Assembly: GCA_035528275.1 (NCBI GenBank)
Contig: DATKYV010000060.1
Coordinates: 1-19,903 of the forward strand
Source: DATKYV01 sp035528275
GTDB taxonomy: Bacteria; Acidobacteriota; Terriglobia; UBA7540
Reading direction: 5' to 3'
DNA length: 19,903 nt
The number at the start of each line of letters is the position of its first letter. Positions within the stretch are counted from its first letter, which is position 1. Positions 6,899 to 14,371 of this stretch are shown here, one piece after another. Position numbers and translations under genes: made by a program. Under the pieces are notes generated by a model, which saw nothing but the letters and a program-made list of their open reading frames with translations, was not told where the DNA came from and searched no databases.

Positions 6899-9481
6899 AT
6901 GGGTAAGATTCGGGTCAACGATCTGGCGCGCGAGCTGGAAGTGAAAAGCAAGCTCATTCTCGAGTGTCTTCCCGAGCTAGGCTTCACGGAGAAGAAGTCG
7001 CACTCGAGTGCCCTAGACGACGAGATCGCCGACAAGGTGCGCGCCCACTTTAATGCAGCGGGCGGAGAGCAGAAAGCCGCTGAAGAAAAAGAGGAAGAGA
7101 AACCCGTCGAGGAGCCCGGCGCCGTCGCGACTGCCGAAGAGAAAGCCCCCCAGGAGGCCGCCCCCGCGGCGCCACGACGGCTGACGCGCACGATTGCAGA
7201 AATCAAGGCGGCAGCCCGCAAGACGGTGGCTCCCCGGGCGGCTCCCAAGCCTGCCGCGCGGAAAGTGCGTGCGGTCGAGCCTGCGGTGCCGGAAGTGGCG
7301 GCGGGGCCGAGCGTGCCTCCGGCACCTTCGCGCGCAACGTTTGCGCCTACCGCCCAACCCCCGAGGGAAAGGCTGGTGGAGGCTCCTCCTACCGCCACCG
7401 CCGCCGGTGAAGCGGCACCCGCATTAGGACCCAGGGAAGCCCCAAGCGGGAGGTCGCGCCGGGCGGGCCGCGCGACGCGGCGCGCCGACCCGGCGGCAAA
7501 CCAGCCGATTTATCCGCCCGCTGTGAGCCCGCGGGGCGTTCCGCGCCCGCCATCCGGGAGACACGGCGGGCCACGCCCGATGCACCCCACAGCGGTGCGA
7601 CCGTCGGCACGCGGAGCAGGCGTCACCGGAGCTCCCTCGGCGCGTCGCGGCCCGGCGCGGGGTGCCGCGGGGGCGCCCAGGCCCGCTCCGCCCAAACCCT
7701 TCATACCTGAAGAAGTTCCCATCACTCGCAAGATCATCATCAGCGAGGGCATCGCCATCAAGGAACTTTCCGAGAAGCTGGAGGTCCGCGCCAAGGACGT
7801 CATTAAGAGGCTTCTCGACAAGGGAATCTTCGCCACCATCAACCAAACGCTCGACAGCCAGACGGCGACGGAGGTGGCGCGCGGCTTTGGAGCCGAAACC
7901 GACGTCATCAGCTTCGAGGAAGAGGTGCTCCACGAAGTGGAAGAGGCGGACCGTCCCGAGGACCTCGAGCCTCGCGCGCCGGTGGTCACGGTGATGGGTC
8001 ACGTCGACCACGGCAAGACTTCGCTTCTCGACGCCATACGCGAGACCAACGTCACCGCCCAGGAGGCGGGAGGCATCACCCAGCATATCGGCGCTTACCG
8101 GGTCGAGGCGCAGGGCCGGCCCATCGTCTTCCTCGATACGCCTGGCCACGAGGCGTTCACCATGATGCGCGCGCGGGGATCGAAGGTGACCGATGTGGTG
8201 GTGCTGGTGGTGGCGGCGGACGACGGCGTCATGCCGCAGACTCTGGAAGCGATTAACCACGCGCGGGCTGCCAAGGTCCCCATCGTCGTGGCCATCAACA
8301 AGATTGACAAGCCCGATGCCCAGCCGGAGCGCGTGAAGCGGCAGCTTTCCGACCACGGCCTGATGCCGGAAGATTGGGGCGGCGATACGGTCACCGTGGA
8401 AGTTTCGGCCAAGGAGCAAAAGAATCTGAACCTGCTGCTGGAAATGATCCTGCTGGTTGCCGACCTCCAGGGACTGAAAGCCAATCCCAAGCGTCCGGCG
8501 ACGGGCACGGTGCTGGAAGCAAAGCTGGACCGCGGCCGCGGACCCGTGGCCGCGGTTTTGGTCCAGAACGGGAGGATGAGGGTCGGCGACGCGTTTATCG
8601 TCGGCTCAAATTACGGCAAGGTGCGCGCCATGCTCGACGACCGGGGGCGCACCTGCACGCAAGCTCTGCCTGCGACGCCCGTCGAGGTGCTCGGCCTCGA
8701 AGACGTGCCCCAGGCCGGCGACCGTTTCCAGGTGATCGAAGACACGGGCAAGGCGAGGCAGATCGCCCTGCATCGCCAGGCGAAGCTCCGCGAAGCGGCG
8801 CTGGCCAAGAGCGCGCGCTTGACCCTGGAGCAGTTGCACCAACAGCTTGCCGCCGGCGACGTCAAGGAATTGCCGTTGATCATCAAGGCGGACGTGCAGG
8901 GTTCAGTCGAGGTCCTTAACGACACGCTGAACAAGTTGAGCACGGAGAAAGTGAAGATCAAGGTCATCCACGCGGGGGTCGGCGCCATCACCGAGACCGA
9001 CGTGCTGCTGGCTTCGGCTTCCAACGCCGTGATCGTGGGATTCAGCGTGCGGCCGGAACGCAAGGCCACGGAGCTCGCCCAGCTCGAGCAGGTGGATATC
9101 CGGCTGCACACGGTCATCTACAACGTCACCGACGAAATCAAGAAGGCGATGAAAGGGTTGCTCGCCGCCGTCATCAAAGAGACCACTTTGGGCCACGCCG
9201 AAGTGCGCGAAACCTTCCGCATCTCCAAAGTCGGAAGCATCGCCGGCTGCTACGTGCAGGAGGGCAAGCTCACTCGGGAGGCGAAGATCCGCCTGCTCCG
9301 TGACAGCGTGGTGATCTACGAGGGCCGCGTCCGCTCCTTGCGGCGTTTCAAAGACGACGTGCCGGAGGTCAAGGTCAACACCGAGTGCGGCGTGTCGTTG
9401 GAGAATTTTGCTGACGTCAAGGTGGGAGACGTCATCGAGGCTTACGTAACCGAGATAGTGACGGAGCCGGTGGCGGTCTGA
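6899..9481 (+). CDS. infB: Translation initiation factor IF-2
   Basis: An 860-residue GTPase that places initiator fMet-tRNA on the 30S subunit and promotes 50S joining. Residues 1 to about 50 form an IF2_N module (GKIRVNDLARELEV). A long low-complexity linker (about 57-272) is first Glu/Lys-rich, then Ala/Pro/Arg-rich. A second IF2_N-like module begins near 275. The G domain has G1 GHVDHGKT (367-374), G2 with GGITQHIG, G3 DTPGHE (from D413), G4 NKID (from N467) and G5 SAK near 503, followed by the beta-barrel and C-terminal fMet-tRNA-binding domains. The ATG is preceded by AGAGGGG. There are 69 bp after nusA. The ylxR-type gene often found between nusA and infB is absent; the gap has no credible frame. 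Confidence 0.97.
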   Translation: MGKIRVNDLARELEVKSKLILECLPELGFTEKKSHSSALDDEIADKVRAHFNAAGGEQKAAEEKEEEKPVEEPGAVATAEEKAPQEAAPAAPRRLTRTIAEIKAAARKTVAPRAAPKPAARKVRAVEPAVPEVAAGPSVPPAPSRATFAPTAQPPRERLVEAPPTATAAGEAAPALGPREAPSGRSRRAGRATRRADPAANQPIYPPAVSPRGVPRPPSGRHGGPRPMHPTAVRPSARGAGVTGAPSARRGPARGAAGAPRPAPPKPFIPEEVPITRKIIISEGIAIKELSEKLEVRAKDVIKRLLDKGIFATINQTLDSQTATEVARGFGAETDVISFEEEVLHEVEEADRPEDLEPRAPVVTVMGHVDHGKTSLLDAIRETNVTAQEAGGITQHIGAYRVEAQGRPIVFLDTPGHEAFTMMRARGSKVTDVVVLVVAADDGVMPQTLEAINHARAAKVPIVVAINKIDKPDAQPERVKRQLSDHGLMPEDWGGDTVTVEVSAKEQKNLNLLLEMILLVADLQGLKANPKRPATGTVLEAKLDRGRGPVAAVLVQNGRMRVGDAFIVGSNYGKVRAMLDDRGRTCTQALPATPVEVLGLEDVPQAGDRFQVIEDTGKARQIALHRQAKLREAALAKSARLTLEQLHQQLAAGDVKELPLIIKADVQGSVEVLNDTLNKLSTEKVKIKVIHAGVGAITETDVLLASASNAVIVGFSVRPERKATELAQLEQVDIRLHTVIYNVTDEIKKAMKGLLAAVIKETTLGHAEVRETFRISKVGSIAGCYVQEGKLTREAKIRLLRDSVVIYEGRVRSLRRFKDDVPEVKVNTECGVSLENFADVKVGDVIEAYVTEIVTEPVAV

Positions 9482-9501
9482 GGCGGCCGTCAGGGGGCGA
9501 C

Positions 9502-9786
9502 ATGCCGGTCGGCGTCCTGACCCTCGAGATCGAGCTTCCTTACGCGCATTCCCTCAAGGAAAAGCGGGCGGTCCTGAGGAAGATTCGGGACAGGCTTCGC
9601 GCGCGTTTCAACGTGGCGATTGCGGAGCTGGACCATCAGGACGTCTGGCAGCACGCCACGCTGGGCGTGGTTTCCATATCGAACAGCCAGCCACTGCTCG
9701 ACTCGGTCTTCCGCCAGGTTCTGGGAGAAGTGGAAAACATCCTCGGCCAGGACGTCGCCAACCCTACCCTCGAGTTTCTGGATTGA
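9502..9786 (+). CDS. DUF503 family protein (YlxP-like)
   Basis: A 94-residue protein with the family pattern: it starts VGVLTLEIELP, continues HSLKEKRAVLRKIRDRLRARFNVAIAEL, and ends near LEFLD. It matches DUF503, a small alpha/beta protein commonly encoded between infB and rbfA. Its biochemical role is not established; its position implies a link to ribosome assembly or translation. The ATG lies 20 bp after infB, with an AGGGGG tract a few bases upstream. Its TGA stop overlaps a potential TTG start of rbfA, so tight translational coupling is likely. Confidence 0.88.
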   Translation: MPVGVLTLEIELPYAHSLKEKRAVLRKIRDRLRARFNVAIAELDHQDVWQHATLGVVSISNSQPLLDSVFRQVLGEVENILGQDVANPTLEFLD

Positions 9787-9821
9787 GCCGCCTTTTTGCG
9801 GAGTCATTGATACCCTGGGCC

Positions 9822-10181
9822 ATGCCTATGACAGTCCCGGGTCGTCGGCAGGCGCGCCTGGCCGACCAAATTCGAAGTGAAGTCGCGGAAATGCTCGCCG
9901 GCGAGTTGAGCGACCCTCGCATCGGCTTCGCTACAGTAACCCGAGTGGAATTGACCGCCGACCTTCACCATGCCCGAGTCCTGGTTTCCGTGATGGGCGG
10001 CGAGGAGGACCAGCAGAAGACCTTTGAAGGGCTGTCCTCGGCGGCGGGCTACGTTCGCCGCGAAGTCGCCCGGCGGCTGGGTCTGCGCCGCGTCCCGGAC
10101 CTGGTTTTCGTGCTCGACCACGGCGCTGAGGACGGCGTGAAGATTGAATCGTTGCTTCAGAAACTCAAGAACGATCAGTGA
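9822..10181 (+). CDS. rbfA: 30S ribosome-binding factor RbfA
   Basis: 119 residues from the ATG at 9822, usual for RbfA, a KH-fold protein that binds immature 30S particles near the 16S 5' helix. Visible signatures: the basic start RRQARLADQIRSEVAEML, the DPRIGFATVT strand, VELTADLHHARVLVSV, and the C-terminal RRVPDLVFVLD segment. The start is uncertain. ATG codons at 9822 and 9828 both give normal N-termini but no strong ribosome binding site precedes them; a TTG at 9783 overlapping the DUF503 stop would add 13 residues and fit coupled translation. The stop overlaps a possible GTG start of truB (GTGA). Confidence 0.9.
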   Translation: MPMTVPGRRQARLADQIRSEVAEMLAGELSDPRIGFATVTRVELTADLHHARVLVSVMGGEEDQQKTFEGLSSAAGYVRREVARRLGLRRVPDLVFVLDHGAEDGVKIESLLQKLKNDQ

Positions 10182-10237
10182 CGGCAAGCCGAGAACCGCG
10201 GGCCCGGCGTCCGAGCCCGGTTTTTTCGCCGAGGAAT

Positions 10238-11170
10238 ATGCCAACCGTGGATCCACAATTTTCCGGAGTGCTGATCATCGACAAGGCGGCGGGAATGACC
10301 TCGCACGACGTCGTCGCCGTGGTGCGGCGAATTCTGGGAATTCGCCAGGTGGGCCATTTCGGAACCCTCGACCCTTTTGCCACCGGCGTGCTGCCCCTTT
10401 CGGTGGGTAAGGCCACCCGCTTCGCGCAGTTCTACCTCAAATCGCGAAAGGCCTACGAAGGCGCACTCCGCTTCGGCTTCTCCACAGACACGTACGATGC
10501 CACCGGCAAACCCGCCACCGAACCCGCCGCGGTGGAGTTGAATCCCCAGACTCTCGAGGCGGCCTTCCGCAGCTTCACGGGGCGCATCATGCAGACGCCT
10601 CCTCCGTTCTCGGCCAAGCGGGTGGGGGGGAAACGCGCCTACGAGTTGGCGCGCCGCCACCAGCCCGTCAAGTTGAAGCCCGTGGAAGTGGAGGTTTATG
10701 CGCTCGAGCTTCTGGGAGTCGAGGGAGACAGGGCGCGTTTCGCTGTCGAATGCTCGGGCGGAACCTACGTCCGCTCGCTGGCGCACGACATCGGCCAGCA
10801 GATGGGGTGCGGGGCTCACCTCGCCGGCCTGCGGCGCACCGCCGTGGCGGAATTCGACCAAAGCCGGGCGGTCACGTTGGAGCAGCTCGATGCTTCGACG
10901 CGTGAAGGGAAACTTGCGGACTTTCGCGTGCCGCTCGAAGCCCTTCTGCCGGATTGCCCCGAGCTGGTGGTGCGCGGGCGGGAAGAGAAGAGCGTCCGTC
11001 ACGGCCAGATGTTTGAGCTGGCCCAGGCTCTGCGCCCCGGTCGCGGCACCATGCCGGGACGCTCTCCCGTGGTGAGCCTCCTCAAAATCCTCAACCCCGA
11101 GCACCGTCTGATTGCCGTTGCGCGCCACGTCTCGGGCGGGGTTTATCATCCCCACCTCGTTCTGATGTAA
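10238..11170 (+). CDS. truB: tRNA pseudouridine-55 synthase TruB
   Basis: Converts U55 in the T-loop of tRNAs to pseudouridine and acts as a tRNA chaperone. From the ATG at 10238 it has 310 residues. The catalytic aspartate is D45 in GTLDPFATG. The family's KAYEG strand, the FSTDTYDATG loop and the ECSGGTYVRSLAHDIG motif are all present, and a shorter C-terminal domain follows. The ATG at 10238 is preferred because GAGGA precedes it, although the spacing is tight. A GTG at 10178 overlapping the rbfA stop would add a 20-residue Arg/Pro-rich leader of non-family character. It is the last gene of the operon. Its final 25 bp overlap the 3' end of the convergent glycosyltransferase pseudogene, and no terminator is visible. 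Confidence 0.95.
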   Translation: MPTVDPQFSGVLIIDKAAGMTSHDVVAVVRRILGIRQVGHFGTLDPFATGVLPLSVGKATRFAQFYLKSRKAYEGALRFGFSTDTYDATGKPATEPAAVELNPQTLEAAFRSFTGRIMQTPPPFSAKRVGGKRAYELARRHQPVKLKPVEVEVYALELLGVEGDRARFAVECSGGTYVRSLAHDIGQQMGCGAHLAGLRRTAVAEFDQSRAVTLEQLDASTREGKLADFRVPLEALLPDCPELVVRGREEKSVRHGQMFELAQALRPGRGTMPGRSPVVSLLKILNPEHRLIAVARHVSGGVYHPHLVLM

Positions 11171-12276
11171 CTCTCCTCTTTCAACAGATCCAGGATGGCT
11201 CTTGCGGCGTCGTGCGCAGCCCGAGGTCGCGCCCGGGCACGCGCGTTCCCGCGCAGCCGCTCCAACTCTTCATGATGGGTCAGCAGGCGCTCGATGAGGG
11301 GCGCGAGCTCCTCAGGACTCCTGACCCAGTGACCTACTTCCCATTTTTCGATGAGGTGACAGACTCGCCGCTCGTCGCCGGGTGGAGGATCAAATCCCAG
11401 GATCGGAAGGCCGGAGTTGAGCGCTTCCGTTACCGTGGTGCCCCCTGTTCTGCCCACCAGGAGGTCGGCGGCCGCCATCCATTCATGGAGGTTGTCCACC
11501 CAGCCGAGGACCCGCGTGCGGGGGTGATTGGCGGTCAGCGTGCGAACCTCCCTCGTCAGGCGCTGATGCCTCCGGGTGAGGAAGACCAACTGCAAGGGGT
11601 GCCTCACCTTGGTGATTTGCGTCACGATTGGCAAAGGCTTGCCAAAACTCAGCCCGCCGAAGATCACAAGGAGGACGGGGACATTCTCCTCGAGTTCGAG
11701 TTTCCTTCGAATTGCCGCCTTGTCCCGGAGCGAGCCGAATGCCGGGTCCACGGGCGCTCCGCAGGGCAGGTTTTTCTCCGCGGGGACGCCGGCGGCCAGG
11801 AGCTGGTCTACGACCTCACCGGGCGCCGCAGGAAACAGGTCCACTTCGGGCTGCCCCCAGGGCCGATCCATGTCCAGGCAGTCCACGCCCACCAGACGGA
11901 AGCGCCCCCGCGTTTGGCGCTTCATCAGGGCGGCGATTTCGCACAAGCCAACTTCCGTGGTGACGACCACGTCGGGGTCTTGCGCCTCGATGAATCGAAA
12001 CAGGGGCGGCGCGCCCCGGCGATAAAGCCAAGCCGGGCCCGTGGATTCGCCGTGATGCTGGGCGTTCTCGATCCATCCCTACAGCGCCGGCCAATACCTG
12101 AAGGGGATCTCAAAGGAATTGTAGTAGGCGCGAAACCAGCGGGTGCAGTGCGCCAGGGCGTCGACAACCTCCACGCTGAAGGAGGGTTCGATTCCAAGCA
12201 ACGCGTTGCGCAGGGCGTTCGAAATGCGGACGTGCGCCGAGCCGTGATGGACCGTCAGAATGAGAATCTTGGCCAC
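11146..12276 (-). pseudogene. Family-28 glycosyltransferase (MGDG synthase/MurG-like) interrupted by an in-frame TAG
   Basis: Read from a GTG at 12276, 65 residues (MAKILILTVHHGSAHVRISNAL...) are followed by TAG at 12081-12079. The same frame then continues without another stop for 310 codons to TGA at 11146. Both halves belong to one protein. The N-terminal half resembles the monogalactosyldiacylglycerol-synthase N-domain. The C-terminal half has the GT28 nucleotide-sugar site (GRTGGTTVTEALNSGLP, then PPPGDE). Intact, it would be a 376-residue membrane-associated enzyme gluing a sugar onto a lipid acceptor. The codon lies after YWPAL and before GWIEN; a TGG (Trp) to TAG transition would explain it. 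Other genes here (the OYE, amidase and HAD genes) use TAG as a genuine stop, so reassignment is unlikely. The start lacks a well-placed ribosome binding site. A restart at GTG 11970 would lack the acceptor domain. The alternative is a sequencing or assembly error. Confidence 0.8.
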
Positions 12277-12429
12277 GCTTGAGGAGCTTCCTCTCGCCGA
12301 TGCGCTCGGCAGGAAGTGCGTTGTAGCGGAAGCGGTCTCGAACCGTAAATCGAATGTATGCGAGTCGAACCTCGACGCTTAACATTTGCTTCCCCGGCGA
12401 ATAACATCGCCGACCGCATCGGGGGTGGT

Positions 12430-13043
12430 ATGGATCTGTTGCTGTTTGGAGCGCGGATGGGAGTTGTGGGAGGGCTTATTCCCAGCCCCCTTCACCTGAT
12501 TGCCTTGTCGCAGGTGGCGCTCAATCGCTGGGTGCGCGGCATCTTGATCCTGCTCGGGCCGCCCCTAATTGTGGATGGCGTGTTGCTCCTGGTGACCTTT
12601 CTATTCTATCAGTCCGTGCCCCAAAGCGTCGCCCGCGTCGCAGCTTATGTGGGTGGAGTGGTGCTGACGGCATTCGGTGTCTACTCGCTCATCGAGATGC
12701 GTCGAAGGACCAAGGAGGAGTTAGGACAGTCGTCAACCCTCACTTACGCGAGCGTCACCGTCGCCACGATGGCGCAGCTTGCGGCTCCCGGGACTTGGAT
12801 TTATTGGCTCACCATCGCCGGGCCATTCTGGCCGAAGGACGCATCAAGGGCTACTGGCACGTCGTCCCGTTTTTCGCGGGAAGTGTTGTGGGATTCTATG
12901 GCGCGGCCATCTTTGCCGTGTGGCTCATGGCATGGGGCGCCGGCTTGCACACATACTTCAAGCATCACCTGTTTCTTGCCGCGAATGCTTTGCTGGTGGT
13001 CCTGGGCCTTTGGTATCTTGCCCGCGCCTACTTGATGGCCTGA
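12430..13043 (+). pseudogene. LysE/RhtB-type exporter with a one-base frameshift
   Basis: From the ATG at 12430 the frame encodes a hydrophobic LysE-like protein for about 132 residues, to TWIYWLTIAGP. It then changes into Ser/Arg/Cys-rich nonsense ending at 13035. The neighbouring frame, from about 12825, resumes a transporter-like sequence (ILAEGRIKGYW..., FFAGSVVGFYGAAIF...) to TGA at 13043. Restoring one C at 12823-12824 (GGGCC to GGGCCC) rejoins both into a protein of about 204 residues, the normal LysE length, with about six hydrophobic segments. Intact, it would export amino acids or similar small solutes across the inner membrane. A GGGGGTGG tract precedes the ATG closely. It is divergent from the damaged glycosyltransferase, with 153 bp between them in which I find no convincing promoter. 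Confidence 0.8.
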
Positions 13044-13155
13044 ACCCCCTCCGGCGGTCTGCCGCGATTTCCGCCCGGGGGCCGCCTGAGGGTCGAAAAC
13101 TTCGATTCTAAACACGCCGAACATTCCGAAATAACGCCTATCCTTAACATTCTGC

Positions 13156-13214
13156 ATTAAATTGTGATTAAATGACTTAATCGAGATGAAACCTATCTCT
13201 AATCCGTTTCATCT
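13156..13214 (+). promoter_or_regulatory. AT-rich regulatory patch upstream of the BON gene: direct and inverted repeats
   Basis: ATTAAAT occurs at 13156-13162 and again at 13167-13173, separated by TGTG, so two 7-bp repeats sit on an 11-bp period. Immediately downstream, AGATGAAAC (13184-13192) and GTTTCATCT (13206-13214) form a perfect 9-bp inverted repeat with a 13-nt spacer. The patch is strikingly A+T-rich against its GC-rich surroundings. The spacing of the direct repeats is that of OmpR/PhoB-class response-regulator sites, and the inverted repeat could be an operator or a leader hairpin. No clear -35/-10 pair was found. The rest of the 13044-13323 gap shows only the strong ribosome binding site. 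Confidence 0.35.
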
Positions 13215-13323
13215 AAGAAATTGGATTGAGAATCGAAAGGTCTGCGGAACTCGGGGAGAATCGATGGAAGGGAAGCCAGGCAGGACCAAGAAATGGGGAA
13301 CAAGAATTTCAAGGAGGAATACC

Positions 13324-14067
13324 ATGCGAAAACTGGGGCTCTACAGTCTCATCGTGCTGCTGGCTCTAGCCGCCCAGACAGGTTTTGCCGCCACGCGCAA
13401 TTCCGACGCGAAAACCACAGCGGCCATTCAGAGCCGGATCTATCACGCAAAGGTCTTCAACCACGGCCAGGTCCAGGTGGCCTTCGACCAGGGCGTCGCT
13501 ACGCTGACCGGAACGGTGGACAACCTGGGCAGCAAGCTGGACGCCGAAAAGGCGGCGAGCAAGGTGCCGGGCGTTGTCAGCGTCGTCAACCACATCACCG
13601 TGAAGGCCGACGATTTTAGTGCGCAGCAAATGCTGGAACAGGCGCGCAAGAAGATCGTCACTTACTATGCCTACGGGATCTTCGACAACATCAACCTTGA
13701 AGCCCGCGGCAACAAACTCATCGTCAGCGGCCAGGTGAGCGAGCCGTTCAAGCGGACGGATATTGGCAACTTCCTGCCTCGCGTCAAGGGCGTGGCGGAA
13801 GTGGAGAACAACCTGGAGGTTTTGCCGCTGTCGACCTATGACGACAGCATCCGGCTTGCCGTGGCCCGGGCCATCTATGGTGACCCGTACTTCGTGTACT
13901 ATACCGACCAGGCGGTTCCACCCATCCACATCATTGTGAAGAACGGGAACGTGACCCTGGAAGGTGTGGTGAACTCCAAGCTCGACCGCGCCAAGGCTGA
14001 TGCCGTGGCGCGCTCGGCGGGGCTTTCACTTTCCTTTACCAACAACCTTCGAGTCGAGCGCTCGTGA
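13324..14067 (+). CDS. Exported protein with three BON domains
   Basis: A 247-residue precursor. The signal peptide spans residues 1 to about 22 (MRK, then a hydrophobic LGLYSLIVLLALAA core, cleavage near GFA), so it is secreted by Sec into the periplasm. Three BON-type repeats follow at about 30-94, 103-167 and 173-245. Each has a helix, then a hydrophobic/Gly strand (VATLTGTVDN, KLIVSGQVSE, GNVTLEGVVN), then a helix ending in a VVxVxNxI-like strand. BON domains bind phospholipid or envelope surfaces and occur in osmotic- and envelope-stress proteins such as OsmY; the exact role here is unknown. The ATG at 13324 is fixed by a perfect AAGGAGGAA a few bases upstream. The longer open frame from 13186 would put the signal peptide inside the protein. 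It is followed at once by a strong terminator, so it is probably monocistronic and well expressed. Confidence 0.88.
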   Translation: MRKLGLYSLIVLLALAAQTGFAATRNSDAKTTAAIQSRIYHAKVFNHGQVQVAFDQGVATLTGTVDNLGSKLDAEKAASKVPGVVSVVNHITVKADDFSAQQMLEQARKKIVTYYAYGIFDNINLEARGNKLIVSGQVSEPFKRTDIGNFLPRVKGVAEVENNLEVLPLSTYDDSIRLAVARAIYGDPYFVYYTDQAVPPIHIIVKNGNVTLEGVVNSKLDRAKADAVARSAGLSLSFTNNLRVERS

Positions 14068-14090
14068 ACATCGGCCCTCATGGCGCTCCG

Positions 14091-14126
14091 GCCTGCGTCG
14101 CTCCACCGCGACGCAGGCTTTTTTTT
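14091..14126 (+). terminator. Strong intrinsic terminator after the BON gene
   Basis: A perfect 11-bp GC-rich stem, GCCTGCGTCGC with GCGACGCAGGC, closes a six-base loop and is followed by eight Ts (14119-14126). It starts 24 bp after the BON stop codon. Confidence 0.95.
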
Positions 14127-14220
14127 CGCCCTCCCCACACCGAGCGACGCAATCGGGCGTTGAGCCCCTGCGCATGACGAGACACAGACGGCTCAAGCTC
14201 CGCCACGCCTCGAGAAGTCA

Positions 14221-14250
14221 TTGACCTTTGAACACCGGTCTTGCTACATT
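14221..14250 (+). promoter_or_regulatory. Probable pfkA promoter
   Basis: TTGACC (14221-14226, five of six consensus bases) is followed after 18 bp by TACATT (14245-14250, four of six). Transcription would start near 14257, leaving a leader of about 115 nt. The stretch between the BON terminator and this promoter (14127-14220) shows nothing recognisable. Confidence 0.5.
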
Positions 14251-14260
14251 CTGTTGTTTA

Positions 14261-14304
14261 CACCCGGACCGTAACGTCCTTCCTGTGGGGCACGCCACCG
14301 GGTG
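14261..14304 (+). promoter_or_regulatory. Possible structured leader of pfkA
   Basis: CACCCGG (14261-14267) pairs with CCGGGTG (14298-14304). Inside, GGAC/GTCC (14266-14269 with 14276-14279) and GTG/CAC (14285-14287 with 14291-14293) can form two small hairpins, giving a junction-like fold if the outer stem gives up two pairs. It lies just downstream of the predicted start site. I do not recognise a known riboswitch, and it may be chance pairing in GC-rich DNA. Confidence 0.25.
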
Positions 14305-14371
14305 ACAGGCGCAGCGGCCGCGGGGGATTCATCCGAATTAATCTATCATCGAGAAGGAGAAATCATCAGAC

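Noticed and set aside
6451..7398. Ser/Ala-rich minus-strand frame across the nusA-infB junction
   Set aside because: It is the shadow of the Glu/Ala-rich NusA tail and the IF2 linker; low complexity, no start signal.
10198..10226. Terminator-like stem plus T run between rbfA and truB
   Set aside because: The stem is only five base pairs with a long loop, and termination here would cut off truB; the T run is probably incidental.
11212..12282. A 356-codon plus-strand frame opposite the glycosyltransferase
   Set aside because: It lies antisense to a sequence with clear GT28 motifs and has no recognisable protein features. It is longer than the interrupted real frame only because the latter carries a premature stop.
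12363..12378. GTTCGAC on the minus strand looking like a tRNA T-arm
   Set aside because: There is no complementary T stem, acceptor stem or anticodon arm around it; it is a small GTCGA/TCGAC palindrome.
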